Made by a program: the position numbers and the translations under genes
From: Lachnospiraceae bacterium
Lineage (GTDB): Bacteria; Bacillota; Clostridia; Lachnospirales; Lachnospiraceae
Direction of reading: 5' to 3'
Length of the DNA stretch: 64,000 bases
NCBI GenBank assembly: GCA_015057555.1
Contig: SVEC01000003.1
Location: 1 to 64,000 of the forward strand
Notes under the pieces: generated by a model
Seen by the model: the letters and a program-made list of their open reading frames with translations, nothing else
Told to the model about the DNA's origin: nothing
Database searches by the model: none
Shown: positions 26,769-35,072 of the stretch, piece by piece
Numbering within the stretch: position 1 is the stretch's first letter
How the letters are laid out: every line of letters starts with the position of its first letter

Positions 26769-26797
26769 CCCCGGTACATTCTTTGTGCCGGGGTTTT
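26769..26797 (+). terminator. Terminator of the hybrid kinase gene
   Basis: CCCCGGTACA / TGTGCCGGGG form a 10-bp stem around TTCTT, followed by TTTT, 26 bp after the stop codon. Confidence 0.85.
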
Positions 26798-26811
26798 AGT
26801 ATGCTTACGAT

Positions 26812-26946
26812 TAAAAAGAGAAGGCGCAAGTTAATGTTTTTTGCCGGCCTGCCTAGGGTCGGTCCACGCTGACACTACGAACGGTCAGCTTAGTCCCGAC
26901 CACTGTCGCGGCCGTAAGGGGATTTGTTGGCACCTTCTCTTTTTTA
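26812..26946 (+). ncRNA. Structured repeat element, copy B (putative RNA)
   Basis: A 135-bp imperfect palindrome with outer arms TAAAAAGAGAAGG / CCTTCTCTTTTTTA. It shares with copies A and C the blocks GCCGGCCTGCCTAGGG, CGCTGACACT..ACGGTCAGCT and CGCGGCCG. Its variable helix is GGTCGG/CCGACC, unlike A (AGGGT.CTC/GAGACCCT) and C (TAATGC/GCATTA), so complementarity rather than sequence is kept. The outer helix also differs from A and C in compensating fashion (GAAGG/CCTTC instead of GGATG/CATCC). Several GU pairs in the AU-rich section form only in the plus-strand RNA. It lies downstream of, and in the same direction as, the hybrid kinase. Confidence 0.65.
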
Positions 26947-27065
26947 TTCTGAATATATGTGATTTTGGCACAAAGAATGTACCGGGACAACTTTCACTGT
27001 CGCCTGCGGCGACCTATGGAAGCATCTACGTATTACTTACTTTGAGATTCATTAAAAAAATCTTA

Positions 27066-27118
27066 TTGACAGCTGTATCAACACGTGTTATAACTGTATC
27101 AATACGAGTGGTACAGCT
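27066..27118 (+). promoter_or_regulatory. Promoter and operator of the GntR-ABC operon
   Basis: TTGACA (27066-27071), a 17-bp spacer and TATAAC (27089-27094) form a near-consensus promoter. The spacer contains the palindrome AACACGTGTT (27080-27089). CTGTATCAACACG and CTGTATCAATACG are direct repeats 21 bp apart, and AGCTGTA (27071-27077) is inverted as TACAGCT (27112-27118). This layout suggests autoregulation by the GntR-family protein encoded next. Confidence 0.7.
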
Positions 27119-27181
27119 GAGGAAGTGCTGTATTACTAAGGTTAGTAGAAAACTAGGTAGGTTTTATTGGGAGGTGATTAT

Positions 27182-27559
27182 TTGATTAGGTTAGATTTGA
27201 AGAGGGATACCCCTATATATGAGCAGATTGTAGAGCAGGTAAAGTATCATGTTGTTAAGGGGAATATTAAGCCAGGGATGGCTATTCCGTCGGTGAGGAA
27301 GCTTGCACTAGAGCTTAATATTACTCCTGGAACAGTGGCTAAGGCGTATCAGGAGCTTGAGCGTCAGGGTATTGTGGAAACCATAAGAGGCAAGGGTGTA
27401 TATATTGCTGGAGAATCTGATAGAAAGCCAGATTCAGCAAAACTTGAAGCTGTTAAGAAAAGCTTAGAACCAGGGCTGCTGGAGCTTAAGGTTATGGGTT
27501 TAGATGAGCAGGAGGTTTTGGCTCTGGTTAAGGAGTTGTATGGGAAGTTAAGTAATTAA
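27182..27559 (+). CDS. GntR-family (YtrA-type) transcriptional regulator
   Basis: A 125-aa repressor with an N-terminal winged helix typical of GntR (PIYEQIVEQVKYHVVKGNIKPG, PSVRKLALELNITPGTVAKAY) and only a short C-terminal helical extension. This is the YtrA subclass, which usually controls a linked ABC transporter. The next two genes encode exactly such a transporter. TTG 27182 follows GGGAGGTGAT; the earlier in-frame start at 27167 lies inside the ribosome site. A palindromic promoter region upstream fits autoregulation. Confidence 0.9.
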   Translation: MIRLDLKRDTPIYEQIVEQVKYHVVKGNIKPGMAIPSVRKLALELNITPGTVAKAYQELERQGIVETIRGKGVYIAGESDRKPDSAKLEAVKKSLEPGLLELKVMGLDEQEVLALVKELYGKLSN

Positions 27560-27635
27560 GAGCACGGAGCATTAAATGCATTAGTAAATAGGTGCTTGAC
27601 GGTATATATGTGTAGCATATAAAGGAGATGAAAAA

Positions 27636-28595
27636 ATGATTAAAGTAGATAATATAAGCAAAAGCTACTATGACAAGGTGGCTATAGATGGTATTAGTCT
27701 TACAGTTGTGCCTGGTAAGATTCAAGGCCTGGTAGGGGATAATGGAGCCGGTAAAACCACACTTATAAAGTGTATGGCTGGTATATATAAGCCAGCGCAG
27801 GGGACTATTACATACTGTGAAGCTGATGTTTCAGGTGCTTTAAGCAGTACTGAGAAACAAAATGTAGCCACCAGTGATCAAAGTGGCGTGAAACAGGAAT
27901 GTAGCGTATATGAAAATCCAAGTCTCAGAGAAAAGATAGGCTACGTCTCAGACAACAATGAATACATAGGAAGATACACCGTTAAGAAAATGCTTAAGGT
28001 GTATGAGACATATTTCCCAAGGTTTGATAGGGACAAATTCGAAAAGCTTAACCAGGAATTCAAACTGGAGCTTGGAGCGAAAATAGATTCTTTATCCAAG
28101 GGTCAGAAGATGCGACTGGGATTTATGTTAGAGGTGGCGAAGAAACCGGAGTATTTGCTCCTAGATGAGCCAACCTCAGGCCTCGACCCGGTTGCGAAGA
28201 AAGCGTTTTTTGAAAGATTAGTTGAAGAGGTTGAGAAGGAAAATATTGGAGTGTTAATTAGCTCTCACAATCTGAGTGACTTAGAAAAGCTTTGCGACAC
28301 CATTACCATACTTGACGGCGGCAAAGTTAGAAGCGAATCAGGCTTGGATGAGCTTAAGGAAAGCTTAACAAAGCTTCAGGTGGTATTCGAAAAAGGAGTG
28401 GACGAGAAGCTTCTCTCTCGGGACACAGTCCTGAGCTTCAGTAGAGTAGGAAGTGTGTACACCCTTATTATAGAAGACTACGATAGCAAGAAGGAGAAGT
28501 GGCTTAAGGATCTTGGGGCAGGATATATGGAGGAGCTTGACATGAGTTTGGAGGAGCTTTATATCGCTCTTGAGACACGAAAGGGGGAGAGCTAG
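27636..28595 (+). CDS. ABC transporter ATP-binding protein
   Basis: A 319-aa ABC ATPase. Walker A GDNGAGKTT (about 35), signature LSKGQKMRLG, Walker B LLLDEPTSGLDP and the switch His in SSHNLSD are intact. Between Walker A and the Q-loop region there is an extra segment of about 35 residues (around 67-105, Ser/Glu/Gln-rich), unusual for this family. The C-terminal region after residue 225 is a small extra domain. The gene is paired with the permease that starts at the next base after its stop, and follows the YtrA-like regulator. The substrate is unknown; YtrBC-like systems respond to cell-wall stress or lantibiotics. Confidence 0.88.
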   Translation: MIKVDNISKSYYDKVAIDGISLTVVPGKIQGLVGDNGAGKTTLIKCMAGIYKPAQGTITYCEADVSGALSSTEKQNVATSDQSGVKQECSVYENPSLREKIGYVSDNNEYIGRYTVKKMLKVYETYFPRFDRDKFEKLNQEFKLELGAKIDSLSKGQKMRLGFMLEVAKKPEYLLLDEPTSGLDPVAKKAFFERLVEEVEKENIGVLISSHNLSDLEKLCDTITILDGGKVRSESGLDELKESLTKLQVVFEKGVDEKLLSRDTVLSFSRVGSVYTLIIEDYDSKKEKWLKDLGAGYMEELDMSLEELYIALETRKGES

Positions 28596-29747
28596 ATGAA
28601 GAAGTGGTTGAAGTTAAATTACAAGTATTATGTGGTGGCCTTGGTTGCATTTGTGGCAATAATGATTCGAAATGTGTTTGAATGTAATCAGTTTTATCTG
28701 GAAAATTATATCAAGTCGGAAATTCTTCATCTTCAGCAGAATTATCCGGAGACCATAGATAGTCTTATACCATTAATACTTAAAGAGGCAGTGGAAAATA
28801 TATCGGGTGCAAATGGTCAGTTTCTAATTGTGTATCCGAAGATGTTCATATTAGGATTTATAATTCTTCATGGTATTATGTTGTGGGGACAGCGTAATAA
28901 GTCGGAGAGAGAATTCTTAGAAACTTTGCCTGTGAAGAGAGAGAAAGTAGTGCTTTATCGATTCCTTATGGATGTGGCTACTGTGATTCCTGCGGTGGTT
29001 ATAGCCTGTGTTGTTACCTATGTGAGATTTTATAGCTATCTTAAAAAATATGATATAACTCTTCCGTGGATGGGCCAGACTATGTTTGGATATGGATTTA
29101 CTCTTATCTGCTATGTGATATTTGTGTTGGGAATAATGTATTTCCTGGAGTCTACTGTAGTTAGAGGAGACCTTAAGATTATCACCACAGCAGGCTGTAT
29201 GGCAATGTTTTACTGTAGTATGAACTGGCTTTACGAGGCAGTAATGTTTGGTAAGGATAACATTTTCAATAAATTCGTAGGCTTTATAAAAATGTATGGC
29301 GTAGGTGGAAAATACTATCAGACCTATCAGGGCGGTTGGGGTCCTGAAGGATATTGGATGGATAAGAATCTTCTCTATGATGCGTATTATCAGAGTGAAA
29401 AATACGAGCTTAGCACATATGTTGTAATAGGCAGAACTTGCAGTACTGACGGTGTAGTAGGTATGAGCAGACCGGCACTTTATATGGGTTATGCTTTGGG
29501 GTATATAGCAATTGGTTTGCTGCTATTTGCATTGGCAAGCTATCTGACCAAGAAGCAGGATTTGGCTAAGAGAAGCTTCTACTTTGACTTCGCACCACTG
29601 ATGGTTGGGTTGCTTATTTTCGTAACGGTGTATATGTTCTTCTTCGTACAGATACCTGAGTACTGGTATTCTTGCATATTGATGGGACTTATTGCATTCC
29701 TTGGGTTTTTGTATCTTACCAGGGGCAAGTCTAGAGTGAAGCTGTAA
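28596..29747 (+). CDS. ABC transporter permease
   Basis: A 383-aa membrane protein with an N-terminal helix (YYVVALVAFVAIMI), a large loop, then further helices through the centre and three at the C-terminus (GYALGYIAIGLLLFALASYL and following). This resembles ABC-2-type permeases of YtrC/D-like exporters. The motif LETLPVKREKVVLYRF after the second helix is typical of that class. The start codon abuts the stop codon of the ATPase gene, so translation is coupled. The stop codon lies inside the terminator stem. Confidence 0.78.
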   Translation: MKKWLKLNYKYYVVALVAFVAIMIRNVFECNQFYLENYIKSEILHLQQNYPETIDSLIPLILKEAVENISGANGQFLIVYPKMFILGFIILHGIMLWGQRNKSEREFLETLPVKREKVVLYRFLMDVATVIPAVVIACVVTYVRFYSYLKKYDITLPWMGQTMFGYGFTLICYVIFVLGIMYFLESTVVRGDLKIITTAGCMAMFYCSMNWLYEAVMFGKDNIFNKFVGFIKMYGVGGKYYQTYQGGWGPEGYWMDKNLLYDAYYQSEKYELSTYVVIGRTCSTDGVVGMSRPALYMGYALGYIAIGLLLFALASYLTKKQDLAKRSFYFDFAPLMVGLLIFVTVYMFFFVQIPEYWYSCILMGLIAFLGFLYLTRGKSRVKL

Positions 29748-29800
29748 ATGGGCTGTGCCAATAAACTTTATACTGACCGCGCCCATTTACACAGAATTTT
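29743..29800 (+). terminator. Terminator of the GntR-ABC operon
   Basis: TGTAAATGGGC (29743-29753) and GCCCATTTACA (29781-29791) form a perfect 11-bp stem around a 27-nt loop, followed by an A/T-rich tail. Confidence 0.65.
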
Positions 29801-29821
29801 TACCAAATCTTTGGGAAGTTA

Positions 29822-29851
29822 TTGACGAGAAGCCTTTTTATCTTGTATAAT
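29822..29851 (+). promoter_or_regulatory. pckA promoter
   Basis: TTGACG (29822-29827), an 18-bp spacer and perfect TATAAT (29846-29851). The leader then carries a CCATACT-TTCGGT-AGTATGG hairpin (29882-29901) before the start codon at 29963. Confidence 0.75.
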
Positions 29852-29962
29852 ATGAAACTGGTTAGTATCGTATTAAAATGCCCATACTTTCGGTAGTATG
29901 GACTGCAGGAAATGATGCTATATATAAAAAACAATATAAAGAAAGACGAGGTAAAAAGGTAA

Positions 29963-31567
29963 ATGTCAAACATCAATTTGGAAAAGTATGGTATTACTGG
30001 TAGTGTAGAAATCGTACACAACCCATCTTTTGAGGAGTTATTTGTTGAGGAGACAAAGGCTGGTTTAGAGGGTTATGAGGTAGGTCAGGAGACAGAGCTT
30101 GGCGCTGTTAACGTTATGACTGGTATTTATACAGGTCGTTCACCTCAGGATAAGTACATCGTTATGGATGAGAATTCAAAGGACACTGTATGGTGGACTA
30201 CTCCAGATTACAAGAACGACAACCACCCAATGAGTGAGGAGGTTTGGAATACTCTTAAGGATTTAGCAGTTAAGGAGCTTTCAAACAAGAGATTATTCGT
30301 AGTAGATACATTCTGTGGTGCTAACGAAGATACTAGAATGGCAGTTAGATTCATCGTTGAGGTTGCTTGGCAGGCTCACTTTGTTAAGAACATGTTCATC
30401 ATCCCAACAGATGAGGAGCTCGCAAACTTCGAGCCAGATTTCGTAGTTTACAATGCATCAAAGGCTAAGGTTGAGAACTACAAGGAGTTAGGACTTAACT
30501 CAGAGACAGCTGTAGCATTCAACATCACAAGCAAGGAGCAGGTTATCCTTAACACTTGGTACGGTGGAGAGATGAAGAAGGGTATGTTCTCTATGATGAA
30601 CTACTACCTTCCACTTAAGGGTATCGCTTCAATGCACTGTTCAGCAAACACTGATATGAACGGCGAGAATACAGCTATTTTCTTCGGTCTTTCAGGAACA
30701 GGTAAGACTACATTATCAACTGATCCTAAGCGTCTTCTTATCGGTGATGACGAGCACGGCTGGGATGACAACGGCGTATTCAACTTCGAGGGTGGATGCT
30801 ACGCTAAGGTTATCGACCTTGATAAGGAGTCAGAGCCAGACATTTACAATGCAATCAAGAGAAACGCTCTCCTTGAGAACGTTACAGTTGATGCAAATGG
30901 TAAGATTGATTTCACTGATGGTAGTGTTACAGAGAATACTCGTGTATCATACCCAATCAACCACATTAACAATATCGTAACTCCAGTTTCAGCAGCACCT
31001 GCAGCAAAGAACGTTATCTTCCTTTCAGCAGATGCATTTGGAGTACTTCCTCCAGTTTCTGTTCTTACTCCAGAGCAGACTAAGTACTACTTCTTATCAG
31101 GATTCACTGCTAAGCTTGCTGGTACTGAGAGAGGTATTACAGAGCCAACTCCAACTTTCTCAGCTTGTTTCGGTCAGGCATTCTTAGAGTTACATCCTAC
31201 TAAGTACGCTGAGGAGCTTGTAAAGAGAATGGAGATGAGTGGAGCTAAGGCTTACTTAGTTAACACTGGATGGAATGGTACTGGAAAGAGAATCTCTATT
31301 AAGGATACTCGTGGTATCATCGATGCAATCCTTGATGGTTCAATCGAGAAGGCTGATACAAAGGTTATTCCTATGTTCAACTTCGAGGTTCCAACAGAGC
31401 TTCCAGGTGTTGATACTAACATCCTTGATCCTAGAAATACATACGCTGACGCTTCTGAGTGGGAGACTAAGGCTAAGGATCTTGCAGGACGTTTCGTAAA
31501 GAACTTCGCTAAGTATGAGGGTAACGAGGCTGGTAAGGCACTTGTAAGTGCTGGTCCACAGTTATAG
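29963..31567 (+). CDS. pckA: Phosphoenolpyruvate carboxykinase (ATP)
   Basis: A 534-aa cytosolic enzyme (EC 4.1.1.49) interconverting oxaloacetate + ATP and PEP + CO2 + ADP. The kinase P-loop GLSGTGKTT is at about residue 242, followed by the metal-binding/kinase-2 region [22 protein letters not shown] near the N-terminus is the substrate-binding motif. In rumen and gut anaerobes it often runs toward oxaloacetate for succinate formation. Heavily biased codons, a consensus promoter and a strong terminator suggest high expression as a single-gene unit. Confidence 0.97.
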   Translation: MSNINLEKYGITGSVEIVHNPSFEELFVEETKAGLEGYEVGQETELGAVNVMTGIYTGRSPQDKYIVMDENSKDTVWWTTPDYKNDNHPMSEEVWNTLKDLAVKELSNKRLFVVDTFCGANEDTRMAVRFIVEVAWQAHFVKNMFIIPTDEELANFEPDFVVYNASKAKVENYKELGLNSETAVAFNITSKEQVILNTWYGGEMKKGMFSMMNYYLPLKGIASMHCSANTDMNGENTAIFFGLSGTGKTTLSTDPKRLLIGDDEHGWDDNGVFNFEGGCYAKVIDLDKESEPDIYNAIKRNALLENVTVDANGKIDFTDGSVTENTRVSYPINHINNIVTPVSAAPAAKNVIFLSADAFGVLPPVSVLTPEQTKYYFLSGFTAKLAGTERGITEPTPTFSACFGQAFLELHPTKYAEELVKRMEMSGAKAYLVNTGWNGTGKRISIKDTRGIIDAILDGSIEKADTKVIPMFNFEVPTELPGVDTNILDPRNTYADASEWETKAKDLAGRFVKNFAKYEGNEAGKALVSAGPQL

Positions 31568-31584
31568 AAACTAGATAAATAGAC

Positions 31585-31623
31585 AAAAAGAAGTCCCGGT
31601 GCAATGCACCGGGACTTCTTTTT
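31585..31623. terminator. Bidirectional terminator
   Basis: AAAAAGAAGTCCCGGTGCA / TGCACCGGGACTTCTTTTT form a perfect 19-bp stem with almost no loop, between convergent pckA and the DUF885 gene. Confidence 0.95.
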
Positions 31624-31634
31624 ATATTCATCAC

Positions 31635-33413
31635 TTACTTCTTTTCCTTAACATATTCCTCAACTATATCCTCTAAGATGTAGAACTGACATGGACCTGC
31701 GTCAAGAACAACCTTGTGGAATTCAACCTCGTTAAACTTATCTCCAAGTTCTTTTTCCGCGTATTCTCTAAGCTCTTCAAATTCAAGCCAGCCCATTACA
31801 TACATCTGGTAGTTTCCTGGTTCAGCAACTACATAGTCATAGATATCTCCAGCGGCAGAACCATCAAAACCGCTAGTATTCATATAATCAGCAGTTTCAT
31901 CTAATGACCAGCCTTCGTAGTTAACACCTATTTCAATTCTAGCACTGACTAAAAGGTTAAGCTTGGTATTAATAGCTTCAATATCGCCATAGCTCTCATC
32001 AGCGTACTTATCGTAGTAGCCATAGGACATAAGCTCAACATAGGTAGCCCATCCCTCCTGGTAGCCATTAAAGCTTAAAAGTGTACGAATTGGCTCAGGG
32101 TCATTTGATAAGAAATATACAAACTGGTACATATGTCCAGGTATTCCCTCGTGAGCAAGGGTGCTCCAAAGTCCACCGGCACTATCAGAACCTTCATTAA
32201 TATAAATTGAGTTATTCTCGTAATCATCCATAGGTGGAGTCATATAAAAGGCTGGGCTTACAATACCCTCAAGTGACTCGTGAACAGGTGATACTGTAAA
32301 ATTGATTTCAGGAATATCTGGGAATTTATCCACACACATTTCCTCAAAGTATCTAATGGTTTCCTCGGTATCTAAATCACCGTAAAGATTCTCGTAATCC
32401 TCCATGTAGCCCATATAGCCCTCATAGTTAATCATAGCTAAGGCATACATTTCACCCATAACCTCTTCAATCTCGGTGTCTAGCTTTTCTATAATCTCAT
32501 CAGGTGTTTTATCTGTACCAACCTTACTCTTGAGAAGGTACTCATAATATGCCTTTCCACCATCAAAATGTACAAGTCCCATATCGTTAGTACCTGTGCC
32601 TTTAAGGCTTGTAAAGGTATCTATAACATTTTCGTAAGAAGGAATTACAGAGTTCATAACTGCATCCTGGTTCTGCTTTTTGTAATCCTCAATTTTCTCT
32701 GGTGTCATACCAGGAACATCCCCGATTCTATCATTGAAGGTTGCGATTAGTAGATTATTTTCTGGGTCAGCTATATATTCCTGACACTGTCTTATAACCT
32801 CGTCGGCACTTTTGTCACTCATAAAGAAGCCTTTTTCGGATTTAACCTTCTCGAAGTCTAAGCATTTCTGATAGTAATCAGGAAGAAGGTTTAAAAGCGC
32901 AAGGTAATCCTTTACGTCATCCTCATCATAAAATGTATACTCTGACATTGTAATAGGAAGATTTGACTGTAAACCACTGGTGTAAGCAAATGGCTCGTAG
33001 AGATAAGGGTTCTCGTAGGAGAGAAGATTTGTCTCTAGTAGGTCAACCAAAATATCATAGGTGAGCTGCTGGTCATCTGTGAGAAGCTCATAATTAAATT
33101 CCTTAAGCTCAGCCATCTCATCCTTGATTTCCTGTGTATCCTTAGCAACTGCCTCATCGCTAACATCAAAATCCCCTAGTGTAACCTCATCCATAGTGAT
33201 GCCATAGTTCTCAGGATGAGCTAAGGTATAGTGAAGAGTTACGGTATCCTCTGTAACTGACTCCTCAAAGCTTTCCTGAAGGTAAGTATCAAATTTTTCC
33301 TGCTCCTTTTTTGCGGAAGCAGAGTTTCTGTTTTTCTCACAGCCCGCCATAGAAAGTGTCATGGCAACCACTAAAGCTATGGCTGTGATTTTTTTAAATC
33401 TCTTTTTAATCAT
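31635..33413 (-). CDS. DUF885 family lipoprotein, putative metallopeptidase
   Basis: A 592-aa exported lipoprotein. The signal peptide ends in lipobox LSMAGC. The body matches DUF885, a helical family with an HEGxPGH motif (HEGIPGH, about residues 421-427) that resembles a zinc-binding peptidase site; a downstream Glu-rich helix may supply the third ligand. Peptidase activity is inferred for the family rather than seen. ATG 33413 is chosen because GGGAGG lies seven bases upstream and the signal peptide then starts MIKKRFKK. It is a single gene convergent with pckA. Confidence 0.85.
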   Translation of the reverse strand: MIKKRFKKITAIALVVAMTLSMAGCEKNRNSASAKKEQEKFDTYLQESFEESVTEDTVTLHYTLAHPENYGITMDEVTLGDFDVSDEAVAKDTQEIKDEMAELKEFNYELLTDDQQLTYDILVDLLETNLLSYENPYLYEPFAYTSGLQSNLPITMSEYTFYDEDDVKDYLALLNLLPDYYQKCLDFEKVKSEKGFFMSDKSADEVIRQCQEYIADPENNLLIATFNDRIGDVPGMTPEKIEDYKKQNQDAVMNSVIPSYENVIDTFTSLKGTGTNDMGLVHFDGGKAYYEYLLKSKVGTDKTPDEIIEKLDTEIEEVMGEMYALAMINYEGYMGYMEDYENLYGDLDTEETIRYFEEMCVDKFPDIPEINFTVSPVHESLEGIVSPAFYMTPPMDDYENNSIYINEGSDSAGGLWSTLAHEGIPGHMYQFVYFLSNDPEPIRTLLSFNGYQEGWATYVELMSYGYYDKYADESYGDIEAINTKLNLLVSARIEIGVNYEGWSLDETADYMNTSGFDGSAAGDIYDYVVAEPGNYQMYVMGWLEFEELREYAEKELGDKFNEVEFHKVVLDAGPCQFYILEDIVEEYVKEKK

Positions 33414-33627
33414 CTTATTTCCTCCCAAATGATTCATAGACTGAAACAAACAGTCTAAAATAGATTATATATATTAGAGGGAAAATATGCAAGTGGCATA
33501 AATTAAAGATATTTCTAAGGAAATTTAAAGAAAATTGTAAGAAAAATGCATACGAAAAAATACTTATAAAATCCAATCCTATGTTAATGTTAAGGGTATG
33601 AAAAATAAGGAATTTTGGAGGAATGAT

Positions 33628-34272
33628 ATGGATATGATAATGATAAAGGATGCGGCTAAAAAGCTTCAGGTGGAAAGTCATGTTCTTAGATATTGGGAGG
33701 AGGAGCTTAATCTTGAAATCAAGAGAAACTCTATGGGTCATAGATTTTATGACGAGAGAGATATTAAGATGTTTCAGGAGGTAAAGGAGCTAAGAGATAG
33801 GGGCTTTAGCTTAAAGGATATTAAGGATGGTATTGAAAAACAGAAGGAAAGGCTTAAGGAAGAACTTAAGGAGAAGGACAGTAAGCTGGCAGAAGAAAAG
33901 GAAGGACAACAAATGATAACTCAGCAGGATAAGGATAGATTTGGGGAGCTGCCTGTGAAAAAGGTGGTTATAGATAGTACAGACCAGCAGCTTAAGGTGG
34001 TGGATTTTAAGACTGCTCAGCTTCAAACCATAATGAATAAAATAGTGGCAAATGCACTGAGAGAAAATAAGGATATTATCACCTCATCTATTAAGTCAGA
34101 GCTTACTTCAGATGTTATGAGACAGTTTGATACTGTGATGAGGGAGAAGGAAGAAAAGGAGGAGGAAAGATATAGAAAATTGGATGAAACCATTAGATTA
34201 CTTCAAAGAGGTAATGAGGAGGTAGCTGCTACTAGGGTTAAGAAGGGTTTGTTTGGAAAAAGGAAGAGATAA
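33628..34272 (+). CDS. MerR-like DNA-binding protein with coiled coil
   Basis: A 214-aa protein. The N-terminus (1-70) is a MerR-type winged helix-turn-helix (MIKDAAKKLQVESHVLRYWEEEL, GHRFYDERDIKMFQEVKELRDRGFSLKDI). A charged coiled coil (about 75-105) and a C-terminal Glu/Lys-rich helix with a basic end follow. There is no metal- or drug-binding domain. Similar Firmicutes proteins (DUF3967/RacA-like) have nucleoid or regulatory roles; the exact role here is unknown. ATG 33628 follows TTGGAGG; the frame open from 33598 includes that ribosome site. Confidence 0.75.
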   Translation: MDMIMIKDAAKKLQVESHVLRYWEEELNLEIKRNSMGHRFYDERDIKMFQEVKELRDRGFSLKDIKDGIEKQKERLKEELKEKDSKLAEEKEGQQMITQQDKDRFGELPVKKVVIDSTDQQLKVVDFKTAQLQTIMNKIVANALRENKDIITSSIKSELTSDVMRQFDTVMREKEEKEEERYRKLDETIRLLQRGNEEVAATRVKKGLFGKRKR

Positions 34273-34290
34273 AATCCTGTTAGTAGATTA

Positions 34291-34319
34291 TTGAAATTTT
34301 GGTATAAAGGTGTTATTCT
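34291..34319 (+). promoter_or_regulatory. Promoter upstream of RluA-family gene
   Basis: TTGAAA (34291-34296), a 17-bp spacer and TATTCT (34314-34319), 33 bp before the start codon. Confidence 0.45.
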
Positions 34320-34351
34320 AACAAAAGCATAGTTATAAATAGGTGATAAAT

Positions 34352-35053
34352 ATGAAGTTAAACATTTTATATGAGGATGATGTGATGTTAGCATGTGTGA
34401 AGCCTTTCGGAATACCTTCCCAGGCGGACAAGTCCAATGATGAGGATATGATAACATTGCTTAAGAATTACATATTTGATAAGCAGGATAGTTATGAGGA
34501 ACCATACCTTGCAGTTATCCATAGGCTGGACCGACCCGTAGGGGGTGTAATGATATTTGCCAGGACTCCTGAGGCTGCGGCAAAGCTTTCAGATGATATG
34601 CAGGATGGAAATATTATAAAGTACTATCAGGCAATACTTACAGGTGAGTTACCTAACGAGTTTGGCGAGATGACAGATTATCTTGTGAGAGATGGTAAGA
34701 CCAACACTGCTAAGGTTGCTAAAAAAGGTGACAAGGGTGCCAAGAAGGCGGTGCTTAGCTACGAGGTCTTAGATGTGATGGAGACTGACGATGGAGTTTT
34801 ATCCTATGTATTGGTGGAGCTTATCACAGGCAGACATCATCAGATAAGAGCACAGATGGCTGCACGTGGTTGTGGTATCTGGGGAGACACCAAGTATAAC
34901 CCTAGATTTGCTAGAACCAAGAGAAGATATATGCAGATAGGTCTTTACTCTTCAAGAATAGAGCTTGACCATCCCGTAACAGGAGAGCACATGGTATTTA
35001 AGCATGAGCCGGAGGGAGAAGCATTTGAGGTTATTGAATTAGACGAATTTTAA
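34352..35053 (+). CDS. RluA-family RNA pseudouridine synthase
   Basis: A 233-aa pseudouridine synthase. The catalytic loop IHRLDRPVGGVM (about residues 55-65) contains the essential Asp, and GRHHQIRAQMA is the conserved RNA-binding motif. There is no S4 domain, as in the short RluA/RluC-like enzymes that modify rRNA or tRNA. The target site is not predictable. ATG 34352 follows AGGTGA with five-base spacing. proS follows after 19 bp, giving a translation-related cluster with cca. Confidence 0.88.
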   Translation: MKLNILYEDDVMLACVKPFGIPSQADKSNDEDMITLLKNYIFDKQDSYEEPYLAVIHRLDRPVGGVMIFARTPEAAAKLSDDMQDGNIIKYYQAILTGELPNEFGEMTDYLVRDGKTNTAKVAKKGDKGAKKAVLSYEVLDVMETDDGVLSYVLVELITGRHHQIRAQMAARGCGIWGDTKYNPRFARTKRRYMQIGLYSSRIELDHPVTGEHMVFKHEPEGEAFEVIELDEF

Positions 35054-35072
35054 GAATTGAGAGGAAAATAAA

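Larger units (their letters stand above)
26755..26998. repeat. Long inverted repeat enclosing element B
   Basis: The left arm 26755-26789 is repeated as its reverse complement at 26967-26998 with only a three-base insertion difference. The left arm contains the terminator of the kinase gene, so the right arm is an inverted copy of that terminator. Structured element B lies between the arms, giving a nested palindrome of about 244 bp. A further perfect hairpin, GTCGCC-TGC-GGCGAC, abuts it (26999-27013). Confidence 0.85.

Noticed and set aside
26841-27185. 114-aa open frame upstream of the GntR gene
   Set aside because: It runs through structured element B, the inverted-repeat arm and the promoter, has no ribosome site, and encodes no recognisable protein.
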